A stretch of DNA of 64,000 nucleotides from Hydractinia symbiolongicarpus (taxonomy: Eukaryota > Cnidaria > Hydrozoa > Anthoathecata > Hydractiniidae). Location of the stretch: positions 7,130,001 to 7,194,000 of the forward strand of contig NC_079889.1 in NCBI RefSeq assembly GCF_029227915.1, given 5' to 3'. Each line of letters begins with the position of its first letter. The first letter of the stretch is position 1. The notes beneath the pieces were generated by a model that ran no database searches, was not told the origin of the DNA, and saw only the letters and a list, made by a program, of their open reading frames with translations. A program made the position numbers and the translations under genes. Shown piece by piece: positions 36,322 through 48,341 of this stretch.

Positions 36322-37103
36322 TTTATCAAATATTATCCGATATTTGTTTTCGCCCTATGAGCGAAAGCTACTCTGGAAATGCTCTTCGTCATCCCACATT
36401 CATCTCGCCCCAATTCAAGAAAATGACTGCTTTTCTGATGAATGTGCAGATTCTTTTTGGCATAAGGGTTTACAATGATATAATTCATCTTTATTCGAGT
36501 TTTGCACACATTTCAGAGAAATCCGGGTTTCCTGATGAAATGACGAGAGAAATATTTCCGGGCCGATGTTTTGAAATCGACAACTTGAGATATGGCTTTT
36601 TTCCTATAGATTTTTACAGTATTTTTACACTATAACCGAAAACTCGATTTTTTTTCCAAGTTTACCCATTCAGTTGTATAACATTTTCCAGATCCATTGA
36701 ATTTTAGAATTATTCCGCCCGCGCTGCTATCGATCATCGATTAATCGATGAAATTGGTTGATGCAAATAATGTACAAAAAATAGGATTGATGGCGTGAAA
36801 AGACATCTCAACAGAAAGATAAAAAGGAAAGTGAAAACGAAAATAATGAAGAAAAAATCCACTGATTTTACCAGGGTTCGAACTCGTACTACCATGGTCA
36901 AAAGACAAACACGCTACCACGCGCCACATACACAGACCAGTTGAGACTATTTTCAAAGATATCTCAAAAATATTCTATGCTATAACAGCGAATTGCTCTA
37001 CTAGAGTACAGAAGATGCAGGCGCTGCATAAACTATCTCGCTATTAAAAATGCACAACTATGAAACATCCACAATGCGGCCCAATTCTACAATTTCTGCT
37101 AAC
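36322..37103. other. No gene; a tRNA-like SINE head on the minus strand
   Basis: Within this stretch 36874-36926 (minus strand) has TGGCGCGTGGTAG and GAGTTCGAACC at tRNA-like spacing, matching A- and B-box promoters. It is probably the head of a tRNA-derived SINE. The rest shows nothing recognisable. Confidence 0.45.
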
Positions 37104-38122
37104 AAAAATACAGCCTATCATTCATGGTTATAGCGCGATTGAAACGTTTATGGTCTTAAACGGCATTTAGGTGACAAAATTTTGATGTCACCATCATGTT
37201 CAGCATACTATTTTTGTTAACTGTGCCAAATTTTGTCGAAAATAAAGTAGTTTTAATTTCGGACCAGTTTTGGCCTAAAATGACATTTAGGTGACAAAAA
37301 ATCAAAATTTTGATGTCACCACCATGTTCGGCATACCAGTTACGAGTTGGAAACCTATCCTCGCGGGCGAGATAGTAAAAAGAAAAAAAAAAGTAAAAAT
37401 AGTTACCAAGATAAGATTCGAACACACGACTACTCCCGTGTCGGTGCTCAGAGAGCCAAAAATTTCCATTTTGGGACGGACAGCTGTATTTGAATACCCT
37501 AGCATCTGCGAGCTAGTGTAAAAAGAAAACCGAAGCGAAGAACGCTGTCTGTTTTTCAAAGTAATCCTGAAAAAAGTTATTTCAAACAATGTTTACTCAT
37601 CATGAGTTTAGATTAAACCTTATTACACTAGCTCGCAGATGCTAGGGTATTCAAATACAGCTGTCCGTCCCAAAATGGAAATTTTTGCCTCTCTGAGCAC
37701 CGACACGGGATTAGTCGTGTGTTCGAATCTCATCTTGGTATCTATTTTTACTTTTTTTTTTCTTTTTACTATCTCCCCTGCGAGGATGTGTTTCCAACTC
37801 GTAACTAACTAACCAAATGGTCAATTGAAGCGTCACAAATTTAAACTTCATACCTAAACTCTCTAAGTACTTAGAAGTCATCGGCCAAAATTGGTATTTG
37901 TTTTCGACAAAATTTGGCACAGTTAACAAAAAGAAATAATGCTGATCATAATAGTGACATCAAAATTTTGCTTTTTGTCACCTAAATGTCATTTTAGGCC
38001 AAAATTGGTCCGAAAATTAAAATTACTTTATTTTCAACAAAATTTGGCAAAGTTAACAAAAAAAGTATGCTGAACATGATAGTGACATCAAAATGTTAAC
38101 TTTCAACCATGAATGATAGGCT
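37104..38122. mobile_element. 1-kb palindromic (fold-back) element with two tRNA-like heads
   Basis: The outer sequence AGCCTATCATTCATGG (37112) recurs inverted ending at 38122. Inside each arm are inverted GACAAAATTTTGATGTCAC-type segments and a tRNA-like unit with A box (TAGCTCGCAGATG) and B box (GTTCGAATC). One unit is on the minus strand (37403-37520) and one on the plus (37627-37748). The centre (37521-37625) is a fragment of the Hel-B repeat. The right edge was the target of the RecQ element, whose duplication TGATAGGCT lies at 38114-38122 and 41722-41730. Confidence 0.65.
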
Positions 38123-38566
38123 CAACCTCGTCCCCACGACTATTTGCTTCTCAACGGCGCTGCGCTTTCTGATAGTTCTAGCGAAATAGCCCTGGACCAG
38201 GCTGGTCACCGTATCGCATCTGATTGGCCCACGGCGTTACCCTAATTATGCAACGCTTTTAGCTGGCGTCAGCAAAAATCCTAAGAGTAATACATAAACA
38301 AATATGGCACCGGAAGATGTGGCGTCGTTGTTGTTGGTGGTTTTAAATCCTTAAAAAGCATTATTTTTCCTTTTTAATCTCATTTCCTCCACCTTTTTTT
38401 AAAGATGTCTTAGCTAAAGTAAGAATTTCTTTCAAATATACGATATTTTTTGTTAAAAAGTAGTCGGTGTTGTTGCTAGCCAGCTAGGTAATGCATTCAT
38501 AAATATGGCTCGGGAGAGAAGTGAAGTGTTGCAGGTGCTCTTCTTGTTAATCTCTCGTTGCAGAAG

Positions 38567-39491
38567 ATGTTGCCATCTACGCCTAAAAAAGTTTATAAAG
38601 GTGGCAAAAGAGTGTGTCGAATTTGTGCTGAAGAAACATCAGCACATCACTTGACCAGAATTTTTTCAAAAAGTGGAAAGGAAAAATCCTTACATCACAA
38701 AATATTCAGAACATGTGGATTAAACGTTTCCGAGTTTGAACTATTGCCTACAACAATTTGTTCAAAGTGTGACAGGTTTATCAATAAAATGTTTGACTTC
38801 CAGAATAATGTACAACAACAACAAATTCATTTACAACAGCAAACAACAGTAAAAAGATGTGCAGCTTTTTCACCAAACCAGCAGTCAAAACCAAAAAAAA
38901 TCAACATTAAAAATGAAAATTATCCTGTCCAAAAAACTGTTTCCAGTCAAAAAAATCTCTACAATTTACGCCTTTACTAAACATAACAAATGAAACAGAC
39001 ATAAAGTCAAACACAAAAATACTTCCTAAAGAACTTGGCAAAACAAAACAACCTCAAAACGACTTCATTACTGAAGATCAAGAAAAGAAAATTATTACTG
39101 CATTACAAACAAGGACAATTGATATCATCATAACTACCATAAAAAATAATTGCCCTAAATTAATTGATGCCATTAAGCAACTTGCTACAGATGAAATAAG
39201 CACTGCATGCAAAAACTTATGCAAGAAAAGTGGTGGCTCTGTCTTGTTTGAAAATAATTGTGACGAAATGATGTTTTTTAAAGAAAGCAATTTATGGTCA
39301 GAAGTCACACAATATAATCCATTTTAATAGACATATTGACGGCTGTAGCAGGCAGAAAACATATTGAGCATGATCTACAGATAAAATTGTGTTTTATTTA
39401 CTCAATTTTAATGCAGCACAGATGGCATGAATTGTCCCTAATGCAAAGAATAAATACAGTACTTGTTATTGAAGGTGGCTGCAGCAAACAG
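38567..39491 (+). pseudogene. ZAD-like zinc-binding protein gene, 5' part, two apparent frameshifts
   Basis: The ATG at 38567 follows a possible acceptor (TCTCGTTGCAG). Residues 17-68 carry C-x2-C...C-x2-C (CRIC, CSKC), resembling a zinc-finger-associated domain, then a Gln-rich stretch. The frame breaks at a 7-A run near 38953 and again at a 4-T run near 39325. Each would be repaired by one more base of the run. The third block (to 39491) reads ILTAVAGRKHIEHD...RINTVLVIEGG and ends at a CAG|GTAAAA donor. I associate this layout with a multicopy cnidarian family, possibly DUF6589-related. The downstream part is missing, so the gene is truncated. Function unknown; DNA binding is plausible. Confidence 0.5.
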
Positions 39492-39730
39492 GTAAAAAAT
39501 ACATGTTTATTGATTAAATAACATAAGTCATACAAATCTTAAAAATCAGTTAAAAAATGTGACAAACAATACAAAAAAACTTCACACCATGGTTAAATTC
39601 CTCTCAAATAAACATCCGTTGGTTAGTTATAAAAATTGTTAAATAGTTGTTTAATAAAATTATTATGCTTTATATTCTATATTTTTATTGCAAATTTGTT
39701 TTGGTTACAAAAAAGACTCAACAAAGTTGG

Positions 39731-40790
39731 CTATTGTTTATCTCCTTCATCAAGGGATACGTTGTTGAAATTAATTGGAGGTAATTTTATGTCAAGTGCA
39801 GTACAGATTGTCAAAAGTGGTTTTACGCTACGTGGAACTATTATTTTAGCATATGTGTTAGCAGTGCATATATCAGCAAACAATGGATCAGCTCTTGTGT
39901 TTAATTTATTGATCAATAATTCCAAGTCAGGCAGAAAACTTTTGTCAATAAAGGGTGAAGGTTTCTTGATTTCTTTTGCTTTTCTACTTTCCAAGGATAG
40001 AATTTCACAGTTGCAACAACACAATTCTTGTTTTGTGTGTTTGAAGCCAAAATAATTTTGTAAAAAACTTCTTAAACAAGTTGTCAAGTCACAAAATTCT
40101 TTCATATGCTGGTCAACATTTTTTTTATTCGTTGAAATGTCTGAATTATTGTAATACAATATTGCTTCTGCTGGTTGACCACGTCGGGCTGCCCGTCCAA
40201 TTTCTTGAATGTACGATTCAATGTTGGACGGGGGAGAAATATGTATAATCTTCATGACAAATGGTGTGTTGACACCCATACCAAGTGCTGTAGTGGCAAA
40301 AATTATTCTTATTCTAGAGTTTTCACGTTTTATTTCTTCTAAAATAGTTGTTTTCATTAACTTTGTTTGTGGTGAGTGATACTGATTAAAAAGTCGAGAA
40401 GATGGATGTTTTTTATGATCAACATATTGATCCTCACCCAATATTCTTTCAAACAATCTGTATGCATAGGCACAATATTTTAACTTTAAATAAATAATTG
40501 TCATAGGGCAGTTTTGTTTTTTGTGCTTTAACTCTGTTGCGATAGGTAGTAATATATCCTCATATCCTGCTAAACCTTTGCAATTACTCATTCTTATTTC
40601 TTTTTTTAAAAAAATGCTTTTACGATTTGGATTTGCAGTAACCACTTTGCAATTTTCTATTTTCAAAGCTTTTTTTAAGTTACGTAATTTCGTTGGTGAA
40701 GCAGTTGCAGTCAAAGCTAACATGATACTGTGAGGGAAGAATGCTTGTAAAACTGATAAGTTTTGAAATTCTGTACGAAATTCTTCACCC
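39731..40790 (-). CDS. RecQ-like helicase, exon 2
   Basis: It begins after a TTATATCTAG acceptor at 40791 and completes the split Trp codon of exon 1, then WGEEFRTEFQNL, as expected behind a RecQ DEAH box. Motif III is LALTATAS, motif IV TIIYLK, motif V IIFATTALGMGVNTP and motif VI QEIGRAARRGQ. A cysteine cluster (CCCNCE) is all that remains of an RQC zinc region. The protein ends at 39731, giving about 535 residues in total, shorter than cellular RecQ, with no HRDC. No frame damage was seen. Lying inside a TIR/TSD-bounded element, it is likely a transposon-borne helicase. Confidence 0.85.
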
Positions 40791-41043
40791 CTAGATATAA
40801 CATACAGTAATTCATCAATTTTTTAGCTTAACTGTATTATGGTGATAAATTTATATTATTCAATTATTATAGCTTTACATATACATATATTTTGTTTGTG
40901 AAACTTTTTCAAATGGATATATAATATATATTAGTTTGTTTATATATATTTAGTTGCTATATTTAAGGCATATTATTTTTATAATAGCTATGTATGTAGA
41001 TTTTATGTTATACAAAGAAAACTAGCTAGCTAGCTATACTCAC

Positions 41044-41588
41044 CATAATTCCAAACAATGCGCCTCGTCTATCACACAAGCCACAACATTTTCCTCATAA
41101 ATTTTTGATCGTAATATCTTCCTTCCCTGATCTGATAACAGTGACTCTAGATGTGCAAATAAAATTTTACATTTGCCTGCAACAATGCTTTTTGAAATTT
41201 TAAAAACAGAATTTGATGCATCATTCAAATCTTCCTCAAGCAAGGGTTCGTATCTCTGGCTATTAGCTTGGTCTTCGAGTTGTAAGAAACCACATTCAAT
41301 GCCTACTTTACTTAAATTTACTAACTGATCTTGAATAATTGATGTTAAAGGAGAGACAACAAGTACAATATTGCCTGCCTTTCGTTCTGGAACAAAGTTG
41401 GGTAAAAGTTGATAAATTAACGATTTACCAAACCCAGTAGGCAAAACAGCTATAACGTGGTGTCCTTCTCCTAAATACTCGAAACATTGAACTTGTTTTG
41501 GTTTCAAAATAAACGAGGGCAACGTTTCATACTTTTCGAAAACATTATTCAGCCGCTTGAAAACACGTACCACATCTTCCCAGCCCAT
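41044..41588 (-). CDS. RecQ-like helicase, exon 1
   Basis: The ATG at 41588 starts MGWEDVVRVFKRLN. Q-motif-like LKPKQVQCFEYL, Walker A LPTGFGKSLIYQ, motif Ia VVSPLTSIIQDQ and DEAH box VIDEAHCLEL follow. The exon ends at an ATG|GTGAGT donor at 41044; the 253-base intron (40791-41043) has GT...AG borders and contains AT-rich sequence. A perfect palindrome, ATGAACCAGA...TCTGGTTCAT, lies about 45 bases upstream of the ATG. Confidence 0.85.
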
Positions 41589-41721
41589 CGCCAAAATCGT
41601 AAATATGCAGAATTTGCATGAATTAAAAATGAACCAGAATCTGGTTCATTTGATGCCCACGTGACCAGCCTGTGCCAGCGCCTTTTCGACGCCACGGTAA
41701 AAGGTGCTGGGGTCGAGCTTG

Positions 41722-42059
41722 TGATAGGCTGTAATTTTTCTTTTTTCTAGTAATTTTTTTTTTTTTTTTAACTAAAGCTATTTCCTTTTTAGAACAATTA
41801 AGTTCGTATATTATTTTTCTTTATTTTGCTTTTTCTCACTAAGTGACTTTCTTATAACCCGTTTTTTTTTTTTTTTTTTTTTTTTTGTGGGGGGGGGGGG
41901 GGGAGGGTTTACTGAATTTCAAAAATTTTAGGTGGAGCTTGTGGTCTTTCTTCTTCCTGTCAGTCAGCATACTCCAGCTTCGTAACAGAAATCACAATTT
42001 CATAGACAGCTTTTTATAAACTTTGTTGGCGAGCTAGTTTACGTATATTATACGTCTTG
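41722..42059. other. No gene; T- and G-homopolymers, Helitron-like 3' end
   Basis: A run of about 25 Ts followed by about 15 Gs near 41861-41902. At 42025-42050 the sequence GCGAGCTAGTTTACGTATAT is the complement of the Helitron-like 3' end at 17530-17567. Confidence 0.5.
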
Positions 42060-42985
42060 TTTGTTTTTGTTTATTTCCCATTTTTGTGTTCTGGGACCGA
42101 GGTTGTCTCGCGTACGAATATGAACGTATTTCGAATCTAAAATATAAAGAACAAAATTTTTGTTGTAGAGCGACTGTTGTTGTCGAGCGTGTATAAAAAA
42201 AGCTTATGTTGTTCTCAGAAATATTTGTTATAAAGAAGAAAAACGATGATACAACGTCAAAAAGAGAACTGATTGGAAATGTATCAGACAATTGCAGCTA
42301 GCTAAACATTTTCAATTTGTTTTCTTTGAGATGAAGCGAAGTTTAGTAATCAAAGTAAACTAAAAATGATTGGACTTTTTTCCAGAGAACGCTGGCTAGC
42401 GGCCTACTGAGAAAGCGAGAGAAAAACAAATGTGTTGTTTAGATTACCTGGTAGAGAAATGAATTTAGTTTTTATGCCGTTTACACGCTTCCAGCTATAC
42501 TTTTCCCTCAATATGAAGTTAAATATGTTTTGTCTTCAGCCTGAACATATCTTCTTTGTAAGAGGATACTCAGGGTCAGTTAAGAATATCTTAAGAATAT
42601 GTCCAACCTCGATTGTTTGTTCTAAATAAACATAAAAGAATTTGCCAATAGCTATAGCAATATATAGCAAGCTTTATTTAATTAAGGCATTATATATTTT
42701 TAGGCCACGAGGATAGTATTTGTCAAGAAAGTTAAGAACCTTTTTTGGTAAGAATAAACTCTAAACGAGGGGTCAGAATATCCTAAGAATATGTCTAAGC
42801 TTGATTGTTTGTTCTAATATACAAATTTGTATGATGCACAAACTTAATTAGAAGTTTACTTTTTTATTGCGTATCTCACAAACTCAACTTTTTCTGTTCA
42901 ACGCAATGGGCTGTTACAAATGCAGTATAAATTGCCATTAGCAATAGTAACTGATAGCAGCCTTTATTTTTATCTGGATTTTGAA
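42060..42985 (+). repeat. Hel-B internal fragment
   Basis: Direct match to window positions 430-1380, including the GGGACCGAGGTTG and AGAATATGTCC motifs. Non-coding. Confidence 0.75.
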
Positions 42986-43954
42986 CATACTTCGATTATT
43001 CTACTGGACACAGTTTTGTAACTGGATTTTGGATTTTGCTTTGGAACTGGATATTAAACATTTTGAATTTTGAATTTATCTGGTTTTGCGGTACACAGGT
43101 AACTATTATTTATTGATGAATTGATCGATCTCCACTTGAGCGTGTTAAAATGCCAGTGATAAAAAAACAAACGAGAATTTTGATTCGTTGGCGCTACGTC
43201 TAGACATTTTTTCTTCAAAGAACCTGGTTTCTATGCACATAGTATATTTTGATTTCAATTTCATTCGCGCAACTTTTCAACATTGATCACTTGCCGCACC
43301 ATAACGAAAAAAATGAATGTCATTGCAAAATCAAATTTTCTGTTTCGTTAATATCGGTTAGTATGGATTCCCATTGGTGTTATTGGTCGACTTCCCATCA
43401 AACGACCAAGTAAAGAAAAGGAAGTATAGAAATTAATTTTCGTGAGGTTTTTGCTATATTTTTGAAAATTTTCAAATACTTTCAAAAGAGCAGAAATTAA
43501 TTTTTGGTTATTATTTGTATTAATTGACACCAGCAAAAAGTAATCCCTTTTTGAAGGGTATCCTTTCTACCTACTTTGCACATTTAAAAATTTTCAAAGC
43601 AAAGTCGCCTTCCCTTATCCTTTGTGTTTCATAATTAACATTTTTTTTTGAATTTGTTAAAATTCTGTTATTTTTTGTTATACTTTGTTAAGTCTGTTAA
43701 GAAAAAAAGAAAATGTATTTATTTATTATCGATTTTTCCGTGCGTTGAATCCATGGCTAGAAAAAATAACATTTTGATGATTTTTTTGCATCCCGCATAC
43801 AGCATCTTGACTCAGATGGACAGCTGTGAGTAACTGAAGCGCGAACGTTTTAAAACAACAAGGAACACGAGCATCGAAAAAGACAAAAACAAAATAAAAT
43901 AAAATATGGCGAGGTTCGTCAGTTTAGATAATGATTCCTTTCCAATGGTGTATG
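42986..43954. other. No gene seen
   Basis: AT-rich with short T and A runs; no recognisable coding, RNA or repeat feature. Confidence 0.4.
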
Positions 43955-44107
43955 ACAAAACAGATATTCAGCGCTGTAAAATCAGATATCGTAATTATTA
44001 AGTTTCGCGTTGTTTATATTCGACTCCACTGCGCGTTGTGCAGTATCACAAGCTTGACTGAATAATTACAGATATCCGATTTTACCTTGCTGAATATCTG
44101 GTTATTA
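43955..44107. mobile_element. 153-bp MITE-like inverted repeat
   Basis: The left arm begins CAGATATTCAGC and the right arm ends GCTGAATATCTG. Arms of about 45 bases also share TAAAATC and AATTATT segments. Non-coding centre. Confidence 0.55.
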
Positions 44108-44169
44108 TACAGTAAAATATCTTAACTGTGAACCCTCAGAGAAATGATACCGCTGACGTCGTAGTTGAA

Positions 44170-44520
44170 AATATAGGGAGACGCCCATTTAACCCAAACC
44201 TGTCACAACCCTCATTTAACCAAACCTTTCACAGCCACCTCTCTAACCTGAACCTACCACCATCGCTTATTTAATCCAAACCTATCGCAACCCCTCATTT
44301 ACCCAAACCTTCCACAGCCACCTTTCTAACCTAAACCTACTACCACCTACCTTCTACCACCTATCTCCCTCACAAACCACATCACTTTCAACCTTCTCCG
44401 ATAAATCTCTCTCACAAACCACTTCACTTTTAATCTTCTCCGACACAACTTCCTCAAAATGACTTCACTTTTAACCTTCTCTGATACTCTTTTCTCTTAA
44501 ACCACCTCACTTTCAAAGCA
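44170..44520. repeat. Degenerate CCA/ACC-rich tandem repeat
   Basis: Pyrimidine-rich units such as CATTTAACCAAACCTTTCACA and CTCTAACCTGAACCTACCACC recur imperfectly, followed by CTCACAAACCACTTCACTTT units. No frame. Confidence 0.6.
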
Positions 44521-45529
44521 GAGTCCACTTCTCTACTAGACTCTGCTTCTTTACTCTGGGCATTCTGAGTCATGATATCTAAACACCAGGTAATTCATTA
44601 AAAGTAAAAAAGTGTGATAACATCATCTAGTTCAAGATGACATCATATAGACAATCCTTGTCAATTGTTCATAAACAGTTTTTCGGCTTCGTGTACCAAT
44701 AAATGTTTCAGCAAAGCCAGGCGTTGCGTTATAGGTCAAAAATAAGGTTGTTGTTGCTTGATAAGTGCTTTGCATAAACAACAAAAGCATGGTAGCTATG
44801 TTGCTGTTGAATTCCAAGACGCTAAACACAATACTTTGGTTTTTTAACTTAACTTATGACTTTTTGATTTAACCCTCTGACGTAATGTTACTATTGTGTA
44901 GAACATGCATACAGAGATTTGTTGAAATTGTTGTTAAATGAAGTCCGCCATGGAAAAATACAGAATTGCACGACACGCACCCCTTTATTCACCTCGTTCG
45001 CAAGATCCCCTGATTACAAGTCGGTTGATCCTGGCTAGATAGCTATAGATGAGTTGTAAATGTTTACAAAGTTCTGTATTGCGTTCACATATTGACAGGT
45101 AATAGAGGAAGGACCACATAAGAAAAATTGACTATTTACTCTAATTTAAAGGAATAAAAGAAAGATCGAAAAGGAGCTGGAATTAGCTGGAACTATTATC
45201 CTTTTAAAAAAGCAGGTTTAACTATTTCAAGGTAAGTTGCTTTTTTTAACTTTATTTCTTCGATTGTTGCGGTCTGTTTTTATGCATGCATGTGTGGGCA
45301 CTTTTTTAGACACAAAATCAAAACAACTAACTATAAAGTGTCACGCTAAAAACAACATCTGTCACGTAACAATAGCAACTTTACGTCACTCCTGTTTACC
45401 GACTTCCTCTAAGTATAAGGATTAAAAATTTAGCCCCTAGTTAGCTATAGTTTGTTCCTTCAGGAATGTTTTAAAATCTAAAAATCAGCTAAACGTGTAA
45501 ACATAATTACTAACCATGGTCCTGCAGAA
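44521..45529. other. No gene seen
   Basis: Mixed composition without recognisable features; it may be host intergenic DNA left of the Helitron chain. Confidence 0.4.
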
Positions 45530-48341
45530 AATTGTATAGGATCATGGGTTTTCGACGAACGTATAAAAAATATAAGGGTTTGAAAATTTTGCTGACGTCT
45601 GCAAAGACTCACAAAAACACAGAAAAATTTTTTCCAAAATTTTATATACCCAATGTCTTCATCGTATAGATCTTGAAACGCTGATCAAGAAAATGTATGG
45701 GATCATGTACTTTTGACAAAGTGTTGCAAAGATATTAGGGTTTGAAAGTTTTTTGATGACGTCATTAACCCGTCCATTCCTAAACGGATTCGGGGACCCA
45801 GGTTTCGGAAAATTACCCAAATTGGTCCTAGGTGGTCCCTAGTAACCTACGCAGCAGAAATCATTGACGTGATCACCTCGTTTCCAAGTTATTTGTCCTC
45901 AAAGTTTTAGGTGCACTGTAATGACTTCATTAATTTAATATAGAATACTAGTCGATAAGGCCCGTGGAAAAATCCACTTAGGCAAAAGGTCAATGAAAAA
46001 ATAGGTTGCTTTATATAGATGTTTTGCTGACGTCAGCAGTGCATATACAAAAAAAAATGTTCTTAAAATCTTACACCAAATCTCAAATGTCAAATCGCAT
46101 TAAATCCTCCACACAAATCTTACACAAAATAAAAAAAAACAGCTTGCAAGGTGCAAAATCTAGTTGGTAAAAAGTTACAACAATGACACTCACAACATCA
46201 ACACTCACAACACCCACAAAACCGACAGTAAAACACCGACAGTTACAACACCGACAGTCACAACACGGATAATAACAATGTTAGAAATAACGCATCTCAA
46301 ATATGTATATCTTATAAGTGATTATGTTGAAAATTCTCAGTATTTTATTCTGAAATGTCAAAAAGGAGGCCTGCAAGAGTTAGCACAAATCAACAAAAAT
46401 AAGTTCTTTACACATTTTAAAAATTATACAAAAATATGAAAAAGCCATAGTTTGGAAAACATCAAATTTAAATCTATAGAAAAATTTACACAAAATGTAA
46501 AAATCAACCAATTCAGAACAAAAAAAATTATTTTTTAGTATGATGATCCATACTGCCCTTTACCAACAATTTTAAAGCTAAATGTCAAAAAATCAATAAG
46601 CAAAGAATAAACTTGAATCAACAAACATTGTATATATACGGTTCATAAACAAAAGTTTACACAAAATGTAAAACAGATCGGTTTTTGAGAAACACATCTA
46701 AATCAACAAAAATAAGTTCATTCAGCATGTCGTATATTGCCATTACCCATTAATCTTCCACAAAAAGGTTATGAAACACATCAAAATTTTTAAAAAAACA
46801 GTCATTTCAGTGCATACAGTCCTCGCGTTTAGATTATAAAATATAAAAAACAAAAACAGTTTCAGTGAGAACATTAAGTAATTTTTTTATCATCAGCAAA
46901 CATTTGGTATAGTATACGAAATATAAAGACAAAGTTGTTTATATAGTCTGAAGATGTACTTAGTGTACGAAAAGCTTAACAAATAATTACTTTTTAACTT
47001 TCAAACTCGTTTTATCTTTTTCTTAATTAGTAAACTATGGCTGTTATTTTTACCGATAAGGACATCAGCTTTATAACAGCTTACAGTGAAGTTTGATTCT
47101 ACAAAGATTTGTTCTTTCAGTATATATATTGCATGTGGTCTATTTCCACAAAAGTTTACACAAAATATCAAAAAACAGCATTTTGCAACACAAACAATAT
47201 GAACTGACACCCATACCATCCTCTCATAAATTAAAATAAAGTCATAAACCCACGTAAATTGCCAATCAAATGTCTACAAAACCCTGTAACAATAACCTGG
47301 TATTTTACATGTAGGCTGACAAAAGTTTAACAGGATGTCAGAAACAAAACAATAAAAATAACTTAACACACACGCTTTAAATTCTGAAAAAAATTATTCC
47401 ACTTGTCATATTGCTTGGGTCCCCTTGTTAAGTTTACAGGAAATGTGAAAATAATTATACTCTCAAAAAAATACATCCTACTATCCTGCAAAAGTTCAAG
47501 TCTTTGAAAGATTTTGTAGGTAGCTAGCTAGCTTGTTACATCATAATTCGTGCTCATAAAAGAAGAAAGGTTTGGAAACTAAGGTAGCTAGCTATAGATA
47601 ATTAAAAAAGAGGAATAACAACATAAGTCATAGGTTAGGGCTAGCCATGGGGGGGATGGGAAGAGTAGGATCTGGAGGCTATAACATTAGCTAGCTAACA
47701 GTAGCTAAGACACCCCCAGTTAAATATACTTAAACTGGGAACATTTAGCTAAAACTAAAGCTAGCTATTTATGCTTAGTAAAACACATATAAAGAGAAAC
47801 AATAGTAATGTAAAAATAATAACATTACAGTAAGTTCAACAAACCAAAGTTTTCCGTTTGTTAGTCAGCTAACAGCTTTATGTAGCATTTTGAATTTTTA
47901 GGACAAACACATTAGTTACGCGCCAGGGGATACATTAATTATGCAACAAAAACATAAACAAATATGGTGGCTAGGTTGTTTTTTTAAAAAAACGGTAAAA
48001 GTTAGCCGTTAAATTTATTTCAGCAAATCAAATTGAGTCGTTTTCATCACGTGACGTAAACAAAGTAAACCCGCTAGCAAAATGGACAAAATTTTTTCGG
48101 CAACATCAAAGATAATTTCGGCAACATCAAAGGAAAATGACGATATCAACTTTGCCTGTTACAGACACACGGAACTGGCTTATTATTATGGAGATTGACG
48201 TTAAAGTAGTGTTATTTTTGTCGCGCCGTAACGTCAAAACATTTAGCATATTAGACATGCATTTTTCGGCGACATCAAAGAAAAATAAGCATATCAACTT
48301 TGCCTGGTACAGACACACGAACTGGCGTATTATTATATAGA
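45530..48341 (-). mobile_element. Hel-A copy interrupted by a nested Helitron
   Basis: Two halves, about 45530-45947 and 48195-48341, form one copy when the nested element is ignored: the sequence ...TAATATAGAATA continues with TTGACGTTAAAG as in the intact copy at 48342-49102. It ends at 48341 with the reverse of TCTATATAATAATACGCCAG. The left (3') part is truncated. Confidence 0.75.
45948..48194 (-). mobile_element. Large Hel-A element, nested (2.25 kb)
   Basis: On the minus strand it ends with the hairpin (GTGGATTTTTCCAC), GGGCCTTATCGACTAG at 45948, and starts at 48194 with a mutated TCTCCATAATAATAAG. It inserted between A and T of an older Hel-A copy, the Helitron target preference. The interior is related to 57119-59615. 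No gene. Confidence 0.78.

Larger units (their letters stand above)
38123..41721. mobile_element. RecQ/ZAD element with inverted ends and 9-bp target duplication
   Basis: 3599 bases flanked by the direct repeat TGATAGGCT. The ends are inverted and imperfect: CAACCTCGTCCCCA on the left, CAAGCTCGACCCCA as the complement of the right, with GGCGCTG and AGGCTGGTCAC shared further in. Inside are a ZAD-like gene (+) and a two-exon RecQ-like helicase (-), convergent. The interrupted palindrome resumes after the right duplication (GGCTGTA followed by a T-run), supporting insertion. No known transposase motif is seen. The superfamily is open; the duplication length would suit MULE or P/hAT-like groups. 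Confidence 0.7.

Noticed and set aside
36874-36926. A functional tRNA gene on the minus strand
   Set aside because: A- and B-box motifs are present, but I could not see an acceptor stem or a convincing cloverleaf; SINE-type head more likely.
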